A stretch of 64,000 nt of DNA, from the NCBI GenBank assembly GCA_037976565.1, contig CP137668.1, forward strand, positions 37,486,430 through 37,550,429. The letters run 5' to 3'. Below, piece by piece: positions 1 to 12,372 of the stretch. The number at the start of each line of letters is the position of its first letter. Position 1 is the stretch's first letter. The DNA comes from Mesocentrotus franciscanus (Eukaryota > Echinodermata > Echinoidea > Camarodonta > Strongylocentrotidae). The position numbers were made by a program, and so were the translations under genes. The notes beneath the pieces were generated by a model. It did no database searches and was not told where the DNA came from. It saw nothing but the letters and a program-made list of their open reading frames with translations.

Positions 1-2
1 TC

Positions 3-61
3 GCTGACATCTCAGATGAAGGTCTTGACTGGATCGAGAATATCCTCATCAAGGGGAAAGA
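3..61 (+). CDS. Exon a1: kinase C-lobe (partial at window edge)
   Basis: Reads ADISDEGLDWIENILIKGK in frame from base 3 and ends at donor gtaagt at 62. The final two bases form a split Glu codon with the next exon. The rest of the kinase domain lies upstream of the window. Confidence 0.85.
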
Positions 62-3000
62 GTAAGTTGAAATTATACCAAACCCTGCTGACATCAATGG
101 CAGTGCACGGTTCGTTTTGCTACCTTAATTTTAACAATATGATTATTTTGCGCACTCTTGGTATTGTAAAGCTTTGCCATACAGTAGGTAATAGATTGGG
201 ATTTAAATCTTTTACAGAAGACACTTGCCACAAATATTTTTTTACGTAAATGTATTTAAAGAGTTGTCGATACATATTCATGAAAAGAGCTTTAAAACAA
301 TTTTTTATGACTGGTCATTAAAAATTTGAAAACACCTAGATTATGCTCTTCATAATTGTTTTTATTTGGTTTTATGTGGAGAATAGATATATGTATTCAT
401 GTCATCTTTGCTTCTATTATGATTTTGCAGGGGAAGAATGACCATCCAAGAAGCTCTTGACCATCCTTGGCTCCAGGTAAGCTTTGATCAATCATATTTG
501 GGATATATCCCACCGCTGCCACCACACTAAAAATGAATGTTTTAATCACATGATTACAATTCTTTGACCAACCATCTATTACAGTAGCCTACTGGTGGTA
601 ATGCGGTTAAGAAATAATTAAATATTATGACATGGGAAAATTGTGATTGTTAACTATAGTTTATATATTTGTCAGAAAACAACACTTTGACTTTGTCTTT
701 AAACAAAGAGTTAAAGCATGAATATAGCCACAAACGAATACACTCAAATTTTCTGTTGCAGCTTATATGTGCAAAATTATCACATTTGAATAGATTCACC
801 CATTGTCATTGAGATTCATTAATCGATTTTGCTGTTTTGTTGTTTATCAGAAAGCTTATTTGTATGCATATACAGTAAGGAGCTTATAAGGAATATATAA
901 AGAATATATTGTTATGTCTACTTACAGATGGAGACTGATGAGATGGCCAGACGCCGTGCTCGTCGCCTTGACAACAGCAGACTCCGCAAGTACCATGACA
1001 AAAACGCGCCAAAGGTAAGCAAATCTGTCGGGTTTTTTTACTTACATCTATTTCACTGTTATTTCACACCAGATAGAGGCATTTGATTGATTATTCTCAA
1101 TAAAACATGGAGGTGTTTTTAGTGTGTAAGAAAAATGTATGACCATGATTCTTTTTTCCTTTTCATTTCGTTCTATTCAATACACATTTTATTGTCATTC
1201 TTCTGAACTACTGAGAAAGAGAGAAAATGAAATGATAGGCTCTTACTTTTTATCAAATCATGGTATAAGTAAGCATATACTCATGTATTATGTTTGGGAA
1301 GTATGTTTCATAATTTCAAAAAATCAATATCTAATTGCAGATTTCTGCATCATTCAAATTGATAACAAGAACTTATGACATTCTGTCATATTCACTATTT
1401 CATTATCATTTGCTCACCAGGGTGCTGGACGAACTGTCAATGCCATTGGACATCTGGCCCATGGTGGCGCTCTTCGTGAGATGCACAAGATGTACCGTGG
1501 CAAACCTCTCATGGAGAGAGAATGCTACATGGGTAAGTCGGGTTATTCATTACTTATGAAACTTGTGTATTCTTATTTTTGTAACAAGGATATGCTTATC
1601 CATTGACCACTGAATTCTCTCATTCTGCTTCATTTTATCACAGGAACCATTTACTTTTCGTAGATAATAGGTTAAATGTCAGATGAAAGTAAAAAAGAAA
1701 TCGATTTTGAATGTATTGTCTAGCTCATGTTCTCCATAATGTACAGTAGATTTACATGATTTATTTTAAAGGTACCCAGAGAAAATTAACTCGTTTTATT
1801 CTAATGTATTTTCTAATATGCTTTATCTTACTTAACAACAATGACAATTTAAACTGACGGCTACAATCTTTCACTTAACATAAATTATATTTTCTTGGCT
1901 TATTTTAGATGTCCGCGATGCAGCACCCAAGTTCATCAAGCCCTTGGAGAACACAATAGCGATCGAAGGTAACGCTGGTCGCTTTGAGTGTGAGGTCTCC
2001 GCCCTCTCTGAACCTCTCATCACCTGGTTCCGAGGAAAGAAAGAACTCATTATCAGTATCAAGTACAAGATGCTCTACGATGACCACAAGTACACACTCA
2101 TCGTTCAAGATTCTGAGTTTGATGATATTGCAGAGTACACGTGCAAGGCGGTCAACTCTTATGGACATGCTACCTCATCTGCCAGCCTAGATGTGCAATG
2201 TGAGTTATTTTATTATAAAGCATTTCGCAGATATCCGTTTGGGATTTAGATTTTTAGTGTGCTTTGATAGCTCTTAGAGGATCACTATCAAACTGCAACC
2301 TTTTTGCTCCTGTGATTTTGATATTTTCTTCTCTACACTAATAAAACATTAATCTGTATCAATGATTGAATTTGAATTTATAACAAAATGAAACTAACCA
2401 TCACGAAATTATTATCAAATGCAATTAATTATCCTCATTTTTTCTGTTTAAATACAGTGCTCGATGCGAAAGAGCTAGACACAAGAGGAGAACGTAGAGG
2501 TCTTGACATGAAGAGAAAGAAGTAAGTCATCTCATTTCTGTTTTGCCGTCACAAATCATCTTGTTTTTGTCTCTGGTGTTTTCATACTTGGTATAGATAA
2601 TTGTAGAATACTAATGAAAGTACTATAAATGTCTCGTAACTGTTGGTAGAATGAAAAGGAAACTATTTTCGAATTACATTTTTAAATAGGTGTGTACAAA
2701 AAAGTGTTTTTAATATCTTATGCAAATATTCGAAAGATAAAAGTAAGTTTAATATGTCTCGTAGATTTATGTGAATTTGAAAGAAGATCTTATTCAAAGA
2801 TATTGTACAGATGATACACGAAGGACGAATGTTGATTTATGTCGAATTAAATCAAGAATGTTTCCATATCTTATGAAGATATGTGCAGGAAATGGTGTCT
2901 CCCTGTGTCATGTCCACACTATTATTCATGAAGGAAAACATGGCTCACACAATCTTTCCTTAACCATTGTACATCGTATATTCATTATAATTTCATCTTA

Positions 3001-4988
3001 TTAGGATTCCTCTCGGTGAACGAGCCAAGAAGCTCAGAAAAGCCCAGGCCGCTGCACCCAGCAGTGACAAGGCTCCACAGCTGATCAGACCACTGGAAGA
3101 CCAGGAATGCGGCTTTGACTTCATCATGCCTCTCTCTTTCCAAGGTGTGTTTAACCCCCGTTGTAGGCAAACCAGAACTAGAAATCAATTGGTATTTAGA
3201 GAAATCATTGTGAAGGTATCGTATGTTCATACATTACTTCAAATAGCCAAAATTATTTAAATCATCGGTTGATAAAGAGTCAATTTGGCAATGTGACTGG
3301 AATATAAGAGGTCTACATAATCACTTTCATCCAACCTTCTTGACTCAAATAGATTTAGGTGTGTGGTACAAGATCAAATCAAAGCAAGTCTGTAATATAA
3401 TATAATCTTGCTGAGATTAGCATGAAACACCCATGATTTTATCCAAATGGTGCCAAAGTATAAGAGCATATACTTTTTAATCTTCCATGCAATCTGGAAG
3501 AACGTTCATAATCGACAGAAATTATGTTACTTAAAAAGTGTCAGAATGTATATCTGAAAGAAAGTGATTACTTTGTTTAATGGCCCAATGTTTCTTTCAA
3601 CAGTTGCCGAGATCCCAGGTGTGCCTGAACCCAAGGTGAAATGGTACCACGAGGACAGGCCACTGAAGGCCGGTGCTCACTACCACTTCTACGAGGAAGA
3701 TGGAGTCCACACACTGGAGATTGACGGTACTACTGAGAAAGATAAGGGGCAGTACACTGCAGAGATTTCCAACCAGTATGGAAGTATCGCAACAAAGTGC
3801 AGACTGGACGTCAATGGTAAGATTGTTTTCATTTTTGTTTAAAGTCTAAGTCTATGCTTGTGGTACTTGCATGTATCCATGTAAAAGGTATAAAGTATAA
3901 TGTATAGGTATGGAAATTAAGTATAGGGTATAGGTATAGAAAAGGTGGACTTACGCATGATTATTTCTCCATGTACCTTTTTGTTGATTCTTGGAATTTT
4001 TTTTTTCTGCCAAATTGTTGGAGACTCCCTCTAAATTTTTGTCGTTCATTTCTTAAAGCTGTTTAATTTTCTGCTTTAAAAAAAAATAGCCGTTAAAAAA
4101 TGAACTTTTTAACACGTGCTACAATCATGCTGAAACATCTAAATTGTCCTTCTCACACATATTACTTTTGCAGAACTATTCTTGACAAAGTTCAAGGACT
4201 ACCGCAAACCTCACTTCGACCTCCACCTGAGGGATATCTTCATTGTGGAAGGCAGTGCTGCTAGACTCGACTGCAAGGTGACTGGAGTACCTGAACCCAA
4301 CATCAGATGGTATGTATCTAAACAGTTTTTATCCTTTTCACGGTTTCCTTTCTTTTTCAACGGCCAAGTCTTAATTTGATGATATGTTCTTGTGAACTCT
4401 CGTCGATTGCCTGGCGAAAATTGGGATAATTAACAAACAGTTACAAGAATGGAGACAAAGATCTGGTGTTAGTGTGTCAATAACCGTGCAGAAGTATATG
4501 GACAATGAGGTTCCAGCATTTAGAAATGACTCAGTTCTATGGTAAATGATATTCTAGGCCATTCTTAACCTAGATTAATTGTTTTATTTGTTTGACACAT
4601 CTCATTATGAACTTCGTAGTTTTATATTAACATTTTAGCTCTTTTTGTGCGAGAATTCTGTCAGAGGTGAAGTTCTGTTAACAAATAAATATTCAAAGCA
4701 ATTTAAGCTACACGATAATTAAATGCCGAAACTGAAACTACAGCGTTTTTACAAAGTCTAGTGTTCGATCCACAAGACCATGACACCTCCCTTTGGTTAT
4801 ATCCTCTAGGTTCAAGGACCACAAGGAGATCTTTGATGGCCAGCACTACTCGATCGAGTTTGGAGAAGACGATGAAACCTGTAGCCTCATCATCCAAGAG
4901 GCTTTCCTCCAAGATGCAGGAACCTACACCTGTCTGGCCTCCAACCTCCTTGGAAGAATCTCCTGCGATTCCTATGTCAGGGTTGAAC
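3..4988 (+). CDS. Titin/twitchin-type muscle kinase, kinase C-lobe end, regulatory tail and three Ig domains (5'-partial)
   Basis: Ten exons join in frame to 442 codons plus one base (3-61, 431-476, 928-1014, 1421-1532, 1909-2199, 2458-2521, 3005-3144, 3604-3816, 4174-4309, 4810-4988). The product begins inside a Ser/Thr kinase C-lobe: ISDEGLDWIENILIKGKE, then GRMTIQEALDHPWLQ, the Arg-containing subdomain XI and HPWL end typical of MLCK/titin/twitchin kinases. A basic tail (ARRRARRLDNSRLRKYHDK) follows, a plausible autoinhibitory or calmodulin-binding segment. Ig1 lies at about residues 102-198, Ig2 at 245-337, Ig3 at 345-442. A charged linker separates Ig1 and Ig2. Such proteins sit in the sarcomere and act as scaffold and stretch-sensitive kinase. 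The last exon ends in phase 1 and its donor gtaagt is good, so translation continues downstream. Titin, twitchin/projectin and obscurin/SPEG are all possible names; the kinase-Ig-linker-Ig-Ig order fits titin or twitchin best. Confidence 0.85.
431..476 (+). CDS. Exon a2: end of kinase domain
   Basis: Preceded by gattttgcag and followed by gtaagc. Translates to GRMTIQEALDHPWLQ, the conserved last helix of the catalytic domain in the MLCK/titin kinase family. Confidence 0.93.
928..1014 (+). CDS. Exon a3: basic post-kinase tail
   Basis: 29 codons in phase 0 between cttacag and gtaagc. Encodes METDEMARRRARRLDNSRLR and a following KYHDKNAPK. The Arg-rich helix-like stretch is placed where related kinases carry their regulatory tail. 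Confidence 0.93.
1421..1532 (+). CDS. Exon a4: regulatory-tail linker
   Basis: Starts after ctcaccag and ends before gtaagt. Encodes GAGRTVNAIGHLAHGG and on to MERECYM, linking the kinase tail to Ig1. Ends in phase 1, the phase used at most Ig boundaries of this locus. Confidence 0.92.
1909..2199 (+). CDS. Exon a5: Ig domain 1
   Basis: A single phase 1-1 exon encodes a complete I-set Ig domain. It starts APKFIKPLENTIAIEGN, has the B-strand Cys in RFECEV, the core Trp in LITWF, and DIAEYTCKAVN with the F-strand Cys. Acceptor tattttag, donor gtgagt. Confidence 0.95.
2458..2521 (+). CDS. Exon a6: charged Ig1-Ig2 linker
   Basis: Short exon (acceptor aatacag, donor gtaagt) encoding LLDAKELDTRGERRGLDMKR plus lysines, with no Ig features. 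Enters in phase 1 and leaves in phase 2. Titin has a comparable basic linker after its first M-band Ig. Confidence 0.88.
3005..3144 (+). CDS. Exon a7: linker and first half of Ig domain 2
   Basis: Follows catcttattag. Encodes IPLGERAKKLRKAQAAA, then APQLIRPLEDQECGFDFIMP, the A-B strands of Ig2. The usual B-strand Cys is absent (PLSFQ). Donor gtgtgt. Confidence 0.9.
3604..3816 (+). CDS. Exon a8: second half of Ig domain 2
   Basis: Acceptor ctttcaacag, donor gtaaga, phase 1-1. Encodes VAEIPGVPEPKVKWYHEDRP through DKGQYTAEISNQYGS. Core Trp is present, but Ala replaces the F-strand Cys, so Ig2 has neither disulfide cysteine. Confidence 0.94.
4174..4309 (+). CDS. Exon a9: first half of Ig domain 3
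   Basis: Acceptor attacttttgcag, donor gtatgt. Encodes KPHFDLHLRDIFIVEGSAAR, then LDCKVTGVPEPNIR. The exon ends with TG of the conserved Trp codon (phase 2). Confidence 0.94.
4810..4988 (+). CDS. Exon a10: second half of Ig domain 3
   Basis: Completes the Trp codon, then FKDHKEIFDGQHYSIEFGED and DAGTYTCLASNLLGR with the F-strand Cys. Acceptor atcctctag, donor gtaagt, phase 1 end. Phase matches the acceptors at 22786 and 24067 but not the acceptor at 22028. Confidence 0.93.
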
Positions 4989-5410
4989 GTAAGTCCTGCA
5001 TGATTCTCTTATCAGTTGTTCTTTTACATTATGACTTCCATTGCGGAACAAATTGTACTAGGGATCTTGACTGATTTCACAGGCCAGATAAAGACAACCA
5101 ATACCTTTAGATTTTCCTTTTCACCAAATTCTATTCTGGATTATTTCTTACAATTTTTATGAGAAGTAATAGTTGCATTCACAAATTCAGAAAAGTTTAG
5201 AGATTCATTTTCAAAGCTAGATATATTTCTTTATTAAACAAAGGAAAAAGTGAAACAATAAATATATGTAAATTTTAAGATTTGGCAGGCAATAATTAGA
5301 ATGCTGATGTTTAAAAATACGTTCCACACCATTTTTGTATGTTATGCAGTTTGCATGATATAGAAATGTAATACCGAGAACGGAATTCATTAAATGTGCC
5401 TTCAAAGAAT

Positions 5411-5444
5411 TTATGTGTGTGTGTGCGTGTGTGTGTGTATGTGT
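5411..5444 (+). repeat. TG dinucleotide microsatellite
   Basis: Interrupted TG run (one gc, one ta) in the intron after exon a10. Confidence 0.85.
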
Positions 5445-6864
5445 TAAATATGTGTCAAAAGATTACCATCTTAAAAGTGCACAGTATATCTATATATAGA
5501 TGTGTCATTTTCCTCCTTTCCCTACACTTATTAAAACAAAAAACTAAATGTGTCACTGTGTCTTTATTTTCTATTTATGTGAATCAATTGATCGTGTGCT
5601 TCCATTTGATGAAGTGATGGAACGATTCATGGACAGGGTCCATTTATATTTTGTGACCATTATTGCCTTATACATGTAGCTGCAAGAACATTCAATTTTT
5701 CAGTTTTTAAGAGTTGCATTTGTAAAAACTGGGAAACGAAAGATAGGCAAGGACCAAACATTAAGTTGATACTGTTGGATGAAGTCTAGCTATGAGAAGA
5801 GTAAACGCTAATAAATTTGTCCTGAGGAGCAGGGACGGCCAGGGCATGATATTTTGTTGGGGAATTTCGATGTGACCCATAGATCACAGGTCAACCAGCT
5901 CTTAAGCAAAATTATCGAGCGGCCTATGGGGAAAACCCCCAAAGTCATTGGACTGGAAGAATCATCATCATTTACTTGGAGAAGAGGGTGGGAGACCGCA
6001 CATTGTCATAAAGCGATATGTGAGAACATTAGTGGATCTAAGCCACGTCAAAGCGTCACTGAAAATACATTGAACGTAGGAAACAAACGCCACTAGGAAG
6101 CACTGAGGGCAGAGAAACTCGGAATGGATCATTTGCGAGAATGGCATGCTACATGTGTATTGTAGTGAATGATACCACTGACAATGTGACTTCAAAGCAT
6201 TAGATGATTTCATGATGAAACGATTGAAATGTCAAATCCACCAACCTTCAGGGACAGAATGGAACTACGGCAAAGGAGGAAGAGAACCTTTTCTTCTTCA
6301 TTTGAAAGTGCATTCTTTCATTTGAGAGTACTTGTCAACTGCTCTGCAGAAAATAGCTATATGGAGGCCATTGTGATGAGGCTAATAAATTGATGAAGCA
6401 GAAGACTCGAACGTAGGGGTCCATAATCATTTAGTCCACTTGAAATGGAAAGAGGACCGTTTGTCAAGACGGAGATGCTTAGACTTTTGCATCTGTTCCA
6501 AAAGAAACTAAGAGAGAGGGAGAGAGGGATACTCGACGTTTCCAGCAGAAGCCCTAGTGAAAATGGAACAACCAGTTTTAAGAAAGGTTCACAGGAATAA
6601 CTGGATAATTTGATTAACATCACAGCACCACCCTGGATTGTGATTGCTGAAAAGGACTGAAAGTGCGTGTTTAATGCCAGGATCCGGTTAAAAAACACAT
6701 CCTTGCTGGATTTAAAAACCAAAATGGGAGTTCCGTTAACTGAACACTAGAGTACTGAGATAATTGTTTGTATGTTTACAGAATTTCAGAAGTGCAATTT
6801 ATGAGGAAAATAATTTGCCGAAAATGGAAAAGAGCGAAAATGCAGTATAGAATGAATACATTGT

Positions 6865-6901
6865 TGAATGAATGAACGAACGAATGAATGAATGAATGAA
6901 C
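6865..6901 (+). repeat. TGAA tetranucleotide repeat
   Basis: About nine tgaa/cgaa units in a row, intronic. Confidence 0.85.
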
Positions 6902-9030
6902 ATGAGTTAGAGGAGCGTAGGGGAGTAAACAGGGAGCCAGCAAACAAATAAAACAATGTCATATGCACTCGCGAACATCGGTGCAATATGATTATAATGT
7001 TTTTGCCGCGGGACTTTGTTGACGCCATGCCTCTTCCGACAGATGTTTCCATTTATCTTGTTAATTATAATGTGGTTGGGTGATATTTAGGAGTAGCAGT
7101 GCGATGTTCAAGGTCGGCATCCCATCCTACGCTTACGCTTGTCTGAGATTATAACCAAACATGATGATACATGTACAGTGTAGGAGTAACCTCTCTGTAA
7201 ACATGTTCTTCTAATAAAGTAATGTGAAGAAAAAAAGCTTTAAATTGCCGCGGACTTTCAAGTTTTCATTCGTAGACGTATCGCAAAATTAGACGAAAAG
7301 TTACCTCATGTCTATAGATCAATCAAATGTGTTTTAGTTTAATTTTTAAATTTTTGTTCTTTGATTTATGTGAGCAAAGCATGGGAAGGTTTAAAGTGTG
7401 CATAGATTTGAAATAAACTTCCTGATATGTATGGTCAGAGCCGAAAATAGCGAAATTAAATTTAGGACACAATTCGTAAAAAAAATAGTGTTAAGTTCTC
7501 GCCTGTTAGTAAATAAATTAATTAATTAATTAAAAATGGAAAGACGCAAGTTTCTAGAAGATTTAGTTCACTTGGAAGTAAATTAGGGTAGTGTAATATG
7601 ATGGACATTCAAATCATATGAAAAGTTACTTTATATCTACTAAAGACAGTTAATTCATCTGATACAGCCCAGTAGAGGTTTTTTATAAATTTTATTTGGT
7701 CATTATTTTATCTACATATTCGTTTAAAGAATGCTAGTGTTGGAACTCAAAGCGTAACAGAAACATATTTTAGAAAACAACTAGATTTGAAATTTTTAAA
7801 AAGACAAGCATGTTCATATCTTCATCTGATAACACAATGAAACGGATTGCAACTTGAATTTACCCCCAATTTTAAAACCTTGAAAGATAGGATTATGATT
7901 TAGTCGGTCGGCAGACGACTCTAAAATAGTAACTAGACCACAAGAAATCCCTGGTGTCCGTTCGTGCGTCGAGTATACAAAGGTCTCATGTTATTACGGG
8001 AAGCATAAACATTACGGAAGGCATCAACACTCTTTGACAGCCCTAAAGGGTAGATACCAAGTGATTTATTAAACACATTTGATGTCAGGGATTAAAATTT
8101 AGGTAATGAACTATCACATACGATTGGTACTCATGTGGGTAGACAATTGGATTCTTTATTTTGCGAACGCTTGAATCCCGGATAATATGACCTTTAATTG
8201 GATGCAGGCTAATGATACATGTAACTTACAATGTAATGATAGATGAACCTCTATTGAACGTGATCTTAGTTGTTTTAACACATAATGTACATTTATGAGA
8301 TTAAATTTATGTCCGCGATAGTGTTTTGTGAATGCATATCTGAATTTTCTTGTAGATTTTGCTTTGAAGTAAAATCGAATCGACATGAAATGGAGACGAA
8401 TGTGAACGTTTTGTCTAATGCCCCTCAAACATTAAATGCGATTTTTTCCAGAGTCTCCTCCAGACCAGTCAAAATTAGCAAAAGTCTCTCAGATTCATAC
8501 ATAATTTCTAAAACTTTTCGTTAAAAATTATGAGAAATTATTTGGTGTTCACAATTTTAACTTTTGCAGACTATCGAAAATCGACCACAAATAGAATAGG
8601 CATCAAACAGTTCATTTATGCTTGAACTCATAAGAAATGGGGTATAAGATTTAGGTATGTCCTTAAGTATCCTCACGCGATATACTACACGTATGCCCTT
8701 TCCGTTTATCTTCATAATCCATTACGTATACACCAGCTAGGCATTTAACTGTTAGTTAACAATGCTGAGTAAACACACTCGCCACATGCAAACGAAACAA
8801 TCTGTCATAACATTTCAATATACCTTTGGTGCTCTTTTACTTACTCCGATTTCGATGCTCCAGCGGATACACATGCAGGTATTCCGCGATACCTGGAAAG
8901 CGAAATGTCAATTGTCATGAGGTGATTTTTAGCTTCCCGCCAGCTGTAAAATGATGCGCGTAGAAAGGTTGGTCGTCTGTAACTCGTCAAGACTCATTAC
9001 TTCTGTTACGAATGAGTGAATGAAGCTATA

Positions 9031-9040
9031 ATGACGTCAT
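9031..9040. promoter_or_regulatory. CRE-like palindrome
   Basis: ATGACGTCAT, a full ATF/CREB-type palindrome, with ttacgtcaa 3 bases further. About 3.3 kb upstream of the internal ATG; function unproven. Confidence 0.25.
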
Positions 9041-11799
9041 CTTACGTCAAACCATTACTAGGAATAACCGTATTTATATTAAGAAATAAAAGCTTAAAAC
9101 CAATAGCCTCTAGAGCTCGTCGAAAATATAGATTGAATGGATTACTGTAACATTTTCCAATACTCGTCAAACTTTCTATTCAAAATGCGTTGCCAAGCAA
9201 GGCGAATGTATTTATGTTTTGAGGATTATGTTGCTTTCTCGTTTTCAAGATTTCACTGAAAAATATGTTCTATATATATAATAAACAGAATATCTGACCA
9301 ACGTACTTGTAGAAACCAATCATACGCATGCCCGATAGGAATTGGCTACTTTATAAAGCACACAATTGTGAATTTCTGCAAGCAACCAAATTACGTGGAA
9401 TTGTCCTGTGTCCTTAGCTTTTAGGAGAGGCTCTAATGTTGTTGGATGAATCATACATGTTACATCGGGCCTATAATGACTTTGGGTCTTGTACAACAAA
9501 ATATGAACGGGATTGGGGGTATGAGAAACAGGGTCACTCAACATAGATCATAGCACCACTGAAGAGAACTAAGGGTTTGATTAAAGATGCCAGGTATGAG
9601 TAGGCGCAGACAGGTAAATCGTGATTTAGGGGTTAAATTACTTTTTAGAAGACAAAACATGAAAGGAAATTCCCTAAATGCGTTAACAAGAGGTAGGCAA
9701 ACAATGCTATATACTTTGAGAGTCGATTTAGACGCGCATTTTCCTGGTATCACATAATAATTATATGACCAAGCCCGAGTCGTACATGACCGGACAGGTA
9801 GGTCTTTAATACGCACTTCTCAACTTTTTCTCACCCCAGAGAGGAATGCAACTCTCCCGAGTTCGTTTCACTCTGTAATTAACACCATCGCTATGTAGCT
9901 CTGGACTGCTTTTGAGATTAGGCAAGAGATGTTGAATATGAGCTTGGTATAAACCACATGATTTCAAGAGAGAGGAGAGTGGTTTGTTCATCATAGTATT
10001 GTTTATACCCCCTTTAATTACCGAACTTTTTTGTTGTTCCTGTACATCTGCCAGAGCCAATTTATCGCGCTTGCAAAATCAAATTGTCTGGCGACCGCAC
10101 CATGCTTGTCATGATGTTGAATCCAAGTAGGTTGATGCGTGAAGGAATGGTTCATTCTAAAAGGGGCAGTGTGAAAGCAATTACAATTAAAAGCTCATTA
10201 AGTGATTATGCTTTATAATTGTTATCATAACATACATGATAAATGATTTTCACAGATTCATGTTAAGAAATGCAAAGGAAGATATGACATTCTTCAGTTA
10301 TTATTGTTTTAAAAGTGAAACGTTTCAAGTGTCTTTCACTTCATAATGTATTAACAAATGTCATCCAATTCAGGCATAGGCCCCTAATTGAAAGTTTATA
10401 TTTTTCAAGGAAGCGTTTATTTACAATTTTTTGTTAATTGTTTGCGTGTATAACCTTCACGTTTGTTTAATACATGTAGAACGTTTCAACCAGTCCGTAA
10501 ACCCTCAAAGCTCTAAAGTGCTCCCAAGTCCATCTGGGTAAACGTGATGCAAAACTGCTTTGATTTGTATCGTCAGGAAAGCTTTTCGATATGATTAATT
10601 CACGTTCGAGATTAATTGGCGGATTACATTAAATTAAGGTCTGAGCCAATTTAAAGAAAATTTCGAAGTAGGGAAAACCATGTAAATATCTTTTACGAAA
10701 AACAAATCCTATACAAGTGTCTGCGTCATCCGACACACATTATAAACCTATTCAAAAGAGAGGTCGAACCCTTAAGATGGACCGATTAATTGTTTACTTA
10801 GGCGTCTTGATGATAAGGTTTTATCAGTGTTGTGACAACTTCCTCTGAATACCCATTCACCTTGTTGACTATTAAACACAGCACCAGCCCACGCTTAATA
10901 TGTTTTAAGATGAGGGCATCCCGCCGGCTCTATGCAAACAGATTTTAAGTGTATGATTGAAGGAGAGTGTGAATGGTGGGACGAGTAAGGTGTTTGTTGT
11001 CACTTATTTTGTCAATCGTTAAGGACTGCGCCCACGATAACCCTGCTTTTCAATAGCTATACTAAATTTGAGCAATGATTAAATACATGAATAAGTTCGT
11101 TCGATGATTGGAGTATATTCAAATTACACGACAAGGAAAGAGCAGAATTACGAGATGTTCTTTCACAGTTTGCAGCTTTATGGAATTATCTGATTGCCTG
11201 GATCTTGTTTGAAGAAGATCAAGAAATCGTTTGATATTCCAATTTGATTAGAGCAAACAGATGGGAATCTAAGACGATGTACCCCAGTTGGAATCGTGTG
11301 ATTTCCATCGACTGACCCGCCGTGTGTGATGACAAAAGCCGTATCTAGCGGCCTGGCTCGTTAGAAGAGGCTTGTAACCGGTAATGAACTCCACATCGTA
11401 CGTCGCTCAGGGTAGCTGTATCTGTATACAGCCGATGTGATACATCCATCTGCAGACTTTAACAGGCACCAATTGGACGCACCAAATAAGGCAGCGTTTT
11501 GCTCGGGCTGGCCTCGCCGTGTCGACCCTCGCCCCTGCTTTTACACTGCGCTGTAATCACGGCAGGACACCCCAAGCTTAGGCATCTCGACTCTCGTGAC
11601 ATTTTCAAGTGAGCCAACGGCTGTTCGTGGGCTGCTCTGGATGGCTGGCCTGGCAAAGGGGTGTCATCAGTCTTCGCTGCCCCTCTTGGGTTTCATATTT
11701 CACCATCCAACTGGCATGACTGCTATTTCATGTGATCAGCTTACATCGTTTTCTCGCTTGTAGTATGACGTGTGGTGTGAGCAAGTAAACTCACTTCTC

Positions 11800-12372
11800 T
11801 CTCTCTTTGGCCACCCGACCCCCGGCCCCGCGCTTTACTAATATCCAACACTACATTCATCGTTGACGATTGTACTTGGTTTGGAGAGAACCGCTACTGT
11901 GTGGCGGTTTTGCCTTTGCTTTTAACCCGAAGCGTGAGCGCGGCCGGGTCGGAGTGGAGGGAAACTATTGGGCCTGCATTGGAAGAATTAGCTCATTGAT
12001 TTTTAAAGATAATTGGAACAATCGCGTCGTGATAATTTATTTTGAAGACATTTTTGTTAGGTCTTGTTAAGGATATTTGCGGAACTTGCAGTGGTGAAAT
12101 AGTTAGGCATTGCTGTGCTACCCCTTCTGTGTTATCTTGGATTTCCCTGCTTTGGTTGTGTGATGAGTTTTTGGAATAGTACGAGGAATTTCATCCATGT
12201 TTTGATATTTACCATAACATTTTCAAGGATTTCAACATTGACTTTCAAGAATTATCTTCTGAACGGAATCAGGATTTGATCCTAAAATCTGACGGATATT
12301 TAGCGGAGGTGCATTAAATGGGATATTATTTGACTGAGACTTTCATTGGTCATTAAGACAGTATAGCTAAAT
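11800..12372 (+). promoter_or_regulatory. Candidate internal promoter / 5' UTR
   Basis: The ATG at 12373 has an in-frame TAG at 12364-12366 and no phase-compatible acceptor from exon a10, so transcription probably starts in or above this stretch. A GC-rich patch at about 11930-11960 is the only compositional hint. No convincing TATA box was seen. A 5' UTR exon further upstream, spliced to the AG at 12360-12361, is equally possible. Confidence 0.35.

Larger units (their letters stand above)
4989..12372 (+). other. Long intron / region upstream of internal first exon
   Basis: No exon could be supported here: no translated stretch shows Ig, kinase or other recognisable motifs with splice sites. 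It holds a TG-rich microsatellite (5411-5444), an imperfect TGAA repeat (6865-6901), a short ATTA run near 7512 and a palindromic CRE-like ATGACGTCAT at 9031-9040. The last 500 bases are locally GC-richer and precede the ATG at 12373. Confidence 0.6.

Noticed and set aside
4989..5074. Exon a10 reading through its donor to a stop near 5074 as a terminal exon
   Set aside because: The donor gtaagt is strong and phase-compatible exons exist downstream; alternative 3' end remains possible but unsupported.
5820..6720. Possible LINE fragment (ILLGNFDVTHRSQ reading near 5860) and a 121-codon minus frame
   Set aside because: Resemblance to an endonuclease GDFN motif is a few residues only; no further reverse transcriptase motifs found.
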